A DNA stretch of 64,000 nt from NCBI GenBank assembly GCA_964496575.1, contig CAZCAC010000033.1, forward strand, positions 11,878-75,877. Direction: 5' to 3'. The DNA comes from CAZCAC01 sp964496575 (GTDB lineage: Bacteria; Planctomycetota; UBA1135; GCA-002686595). Shown here in pieces: positions 61,613 through 64,000 of this stretch. Position numbers and translations under genes: made by a program. The first letter of the stretch is position 1, and each line of letters opens with the position of its first letter. The notes under the pieces were generated by a model. That model saw only the letters and a list, made by a program, of their open reading frames with translations, searched no databases and was not told the origin of the DNA.

Positions 61613-63691
61613 ATGCGCTACCGGATCGGGATCGACGTCGGTGGCACCTTCACCGACCTCTTCCTCGTCACCAAGGGTGGAGGGGTGGAGAGCTTCAAGA
61701 CCCTCTCCACTCCCGACGACCCCTCGCGGGGGGTGCTCGAGGGACTGCAGCGGATCGCCGATGCGCGCGGCGTGACGATCGAGGAGCTCGCCGGAGAGGT
61801 CGCCACCATCGTTCACGGCACGACCGTCACCACCAACGCCACGCTCACTCGAAAGGGCGCGAAGACCGGACTCGTGACCACCGAAGGCGTGCGCGACGCG
61901 CTGGAGATGCGGCGCGGGATCCGCGAGGAGCAGTACGACAACCACTTCCAGAACGTCGTGCCGCTGGTGCCGCGCTACCTGCGCCGGCCGGTGAAGGGGC
62001 GGCTCGACTACCGCGGCGAGGAGCTGGAGCCGCTCGAGCTGGAGGACGTGCGCGACGCGATCCGGCGCTTCCGCGCGGAAGGGGTGGCAGCTGTGGCGGT
62101 CTGCTTCATGAACGCCTTCGCGAACCCCGCGCACGAGGAGGCGGCGGCGGCGCTGATCCGCGAGGAGCTCGCCGAGTGCTACCTGAGCGTCTCGACCGAG
62201 GTGCTGCCGACGGTGCGCTTCTACAACCGCCTCTCGACGACGGTGCTCAACTCCTACGTGGGGCCGATCCTCGACGGCTACCTCGAGAGCCTGATGAGCA
62301 AGCTGGCCGGCATCGGCTTCGGTGGCGTGCTGCTGGTGATGCAGTCGAACGGTGGGGTGGCGCTGCCGGAGGTGGCGAAGCACCGCCCGGCGAGCACCCT
62401 GCTGTCGGGACCCGCGGGTGGGCCGGCGGCGGCGGTCGCCTACGTCGAGCCGCTCGGGGGTGACGACTGCATCCTGGTCGACATGGGCGGGACCAGCTTC
62501 GACGCCTCGCTGGTGCGCGGCGGCGAGGCGGCGATGGAGAGCGAGAGCGAGATCGACCGGCTGCGCATCGCGCTGCCGATGCTGGCGATCACCACCATCG
62601 GTGCCGGCGGCGGCAGCATCGGCTGGATCGACGAAGGCGGCCTGTTGCGCATGGGCCCGGAATCGGCCGGCGCCGACCCGGGGCCGGCGTGCTACGGGCG
62701 CGGCGGCGAGAGGCCGGCCTGCACCGACGCGAACGTGGTGCTCGGCTACCTCGACCCGACGTACTTCGCCGGTGGTCAGATGGAGCTCGATGCGACCGCG
62801 GCGCACACCGCGGTGCGCGAGCACGTCGCGGAGCCCCTCGGCCTCGAGGTGGAGCAGGCCGCCGCCGGGATGTACCGCGTGATCAACAGCAACATGGCGC
62901 ACGGCGTGCGCGAGATCACCGTCAAGCGCGGCCTCGACCCGCGGGAGTTCCCGATGGTCGTCGCCGGCGGCGCGGGGTCGCTCCACGCCTGCGCGATTGC
63001 GACGGAGCTGGAGATGCCCTCGCTGGTCGTGCCCTCGACCGCGTCGGTCCTGTGCGCGGCGGGGATGCTGATGAGCGACCTGCAGCACGACTTCCTGCGC
63101 TCGCACGTTTGCCGCTTCGGCGACCTCGAGCCCGCGAAGCTCACCGAGCTGGTCGAGGGGATGTGCGACGAGGGGCGCGAGCAGCTGGCGCTGGAGGGGA
63201 TCGATCCCGACCGGGCGACCTTTGGCGTCCTGCTCGACCTGCGCTACGTCAAGCAGTACCACGAGGTCACCGTGCCGGTCGCGCTGGAGGCGATTCGATC
63301 GGGGGACACGAAGGCGCTGGCCGGGGGCTTCCACCGCGAGCACGACCGACTGTACGGCTACGATCTGGAAGCCGATGGCACCGAGCTGGAGCTGATCAAC
63401 GTGCGCGTCCGCGCGATCGGGCGAACGGAGACGCCGGCGCTGCCGCGGCTCGACGAGGGCGGCGCCGATCCCGAGTCCGCACGCAAGGGGAGCCGGCGCG
63501 CCTTCGTTCCCGAGCGCGAGGCGTTCGAGGAGCTCTCCGTGTACGACGGCCATCGCTTGCGCTGCGGCAACCGGATCGAGGGGCCGGCGCTGATCGAGCG
63601 CACCGACACGACGATCTTCGTCAGCGCGTCGTTCCGGGCCGAGGTGGATCCGCTGGGGAGCTGCCTCCTGACCGTCAGGGAGGAAGGGTGA
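61613..63691 (+). CDS. hyuA: Hydantoinase/oxoprolinase subunit A (HyuA)
   Basis: A 692-residue ATP-dependent hydantoinase/oxoprolinase (or acetone/acetophenone carboxylase-like) large subunit. The actin-like ATP fold starts RIGIDVGGTFTDLFLV and repeats as DDCILVDMGGTSFDASLV; IVHGTTVTTNATLTRKGAK and GAGGGSIGWIDEGG are typical. The length fits N-methylhydantoinase A. It acts as a complex with subunit B, encoded next. Start 12 bp behind the isomerase, suggesting one transcript; substrate (hydantoin, oxoproline or a ketone) cannot be read. Confidence 0.93.
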   Translation: MRYRIGIDVGGTFTDLFLVTKGGGVESFKTLSTPDDPSRGVLEGLQRIADARGVTIEELAGEVATIVHGTTVTTNATLTRKGAKTGLVTTEGVRDALEMRRGIREEQYDNHFQNVVPLVPRYLRRPVKGRLDYRGEELEPLELEDVRDAIRRFRAEGVAAVAVCFMNAFANPAHEEAAAALIREELAECYLSVSTEVLPTVRFYNRLSTTVLNSYVGPILDGYLESLMSKLAGIGFGGVLLVMQSNGGVALPEVAKHRPASTLLSGPAGGPAAAVAYVEPLGGDDCILVDMGGTSFDASLVRGGEAAMESESEIDRLRIALPMLAITTIGAGGGSIGWIDEGGLLRMGPESAGADPGPACYGRGGERPACTDANVVLGYLDPTYFAGGQMELDATAAHTAVREHVAEPLGLEVEQAAAGMYRVINSNMAHGVREITVKRGLDPREFPMVVAGGAGSLHACAIATELEMPSLVVPSTASVLCAAGMLMSDLQHDFLRSHVCRFGDLEPAKLTELVEGMCDEGREQLALEGIDPDRATFGVLLDLRYVKQYHEVTVPVALEAIRSGDTKALAGGFHREHDRLYGYDLEADGTELELINVRVRAIGRTETPALPRLDEGGADPESARKGSRRAFVPEREAFEELSVYDGHRLRCGNRIEGPALIERTDTTIFVSASFRAEVDPLGSCLLTVREEG

Positions 63692-64000
63692 TGAGCGGAG
63701 TCGAGATCGACAAGGTGCTGGTCTCGATCATCGGTCGGGCGTTGAAGGCGTTCACCGACGAGATGAGCATCAGCATGGAGAAGACCACGCGCTCGCCGAT
63801 CCTCTGCGAGGCGAAGGACTTCGTCACCGGGCTGTACGACGCGCAGGGGCGCATGCTGGAGCAGACCGAGAACCTGCCGATCCTCAGCTTCTCGTTGAGC
63901 CCGGTCTGCGCGCACATCGCGGAGAAGTTCGCGGGCGACGTGTACCCCGGCGACGTCTTCTTCCACAACGACGTCTTCTCGCTGGGCAACCAGAACAACG
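63691..64000 (+). CDS. hyuB: Hydantoinase subunit B (HyuB), 5' part
   Basis: The start overlaps the hyuA stop by one base (TGATG), GGAAGG upstream. The visible 103 residues, VEIDKVLVSIIGRALKAFTD, SMEKTTRSPILCEAKDFVTG, YDAQGRMLEQTENLPI and VYPGDVFFHNDVFSLGNQ, are the hydantoinase B/oxoprolinase domain. It continues beyond the window. Confidence 0.93.
   Translation, partial: MSGVEIDKVLVSIIGRALKAFTDEMSISMEKTTRSPILCEAKDFVTGLYDAQGRMLEQTENLPILSFSLSPVCAHIAEKFAGDVYPGDVFFHNDVFSLGNQNN

Overview
The window is 64 kb of strongly GC-rich, gene-dense bacterial chromosome. The best hint to the host is a family of secreted proteins (positions 29274-42105, with remnants elsewhere) that end in the same roughly 140-residue cysteine-containing module, with cores such as CFGDPGSGTPCPC, DNDGSxPGSGC and YYQxWYRxxxxxPCG. 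From memory this style of C-terminus is common in marine Planctomycetota of the Poly30/Engelhardtia type, so I infer a planctomycete. That is an inference, not a phylogenetic result. Start sites are mixed: many genes have a clear Shine-Dalgarno sequence, while at least eight have a TANNNT -10 box only 7-12 nt before the start codon and no Shine-Dalgarno, which suggests leaderless transcripts.

Layout. 1-9.4 kb is almost entirely minus strand: the 5' part of cheA, a SenB-like glycosyltransferase, a cobalamin-binding-type radical SAM protein, a secreted beta-helix protein, a tightly overlapped three-gene set (lipoprotein, HEAT-repeat protein, peptidase-like protein) and an unknown gene. 9.7-19 kb is plus strand: a foldase-like protein, an ABC exporter, an HtrA-type protease, a MORN-repeat lipoprotein, two tandem CBS-pair proteins and a C69 dipeptidase. 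19-28.8 kb holds a Gfo/Idh/MocA oxidoreductase that has lost its stop codon, a secreted trypsin-like protease, a very large unknown secreted protein, a PPDK/PEPS regulatory kinase and a secreted esterase-like hydrolase. 29-42 kb is the secreted-protein island: FG-GAP, SMP-30-like and NHL propellers and a subtilisin, all with the shared C-terminal module. One member is split by an IS5-family element and the carboxypeptidase-regulatory-like neighbour has an in-frame TGA. 42-53.6 kb has tRNA-Leu, a GFA protein, a ClC channel with CBS domains, small enzymes, a DUF234-type ATPase, a PD40 lipoprotein with a decayed paralogue next to it, an aspartyl protease, an ArsR-like regulator, a deletion remnant of a secreted protein and a PL10-like pectate lyase. 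54-64 kb has a second radical SAM paralogue, moaA, a ferritin-like protein, a tandem SagB-type oxidoreductase, a metal/cobalamin-binding lipoprotein, and a sugar isomerase followed by hyuA and hyuB, which runs off the end.

No CRISPR array, prophage, plasmid origin or restriction system is visible. The most noteworthy material is structural: (i) a C-terminal module shared by proteins with very different N-terminal domains; (ii) a 124-bp inverted-repeat (MITE-like) element at 28855-28978, whose solo arm at 19077-19095 sits where the oxidoreductase gene has lost its stop; (iii) a second repeat, about 119 bp, lying in the same relative position just behind the stop codons of two unrelated genes; and (iv) a cluster of gene decay (IS insertion, two nonsense codons, one internal deletion, one lost stop) that mainly hits secreted or surface proteins.
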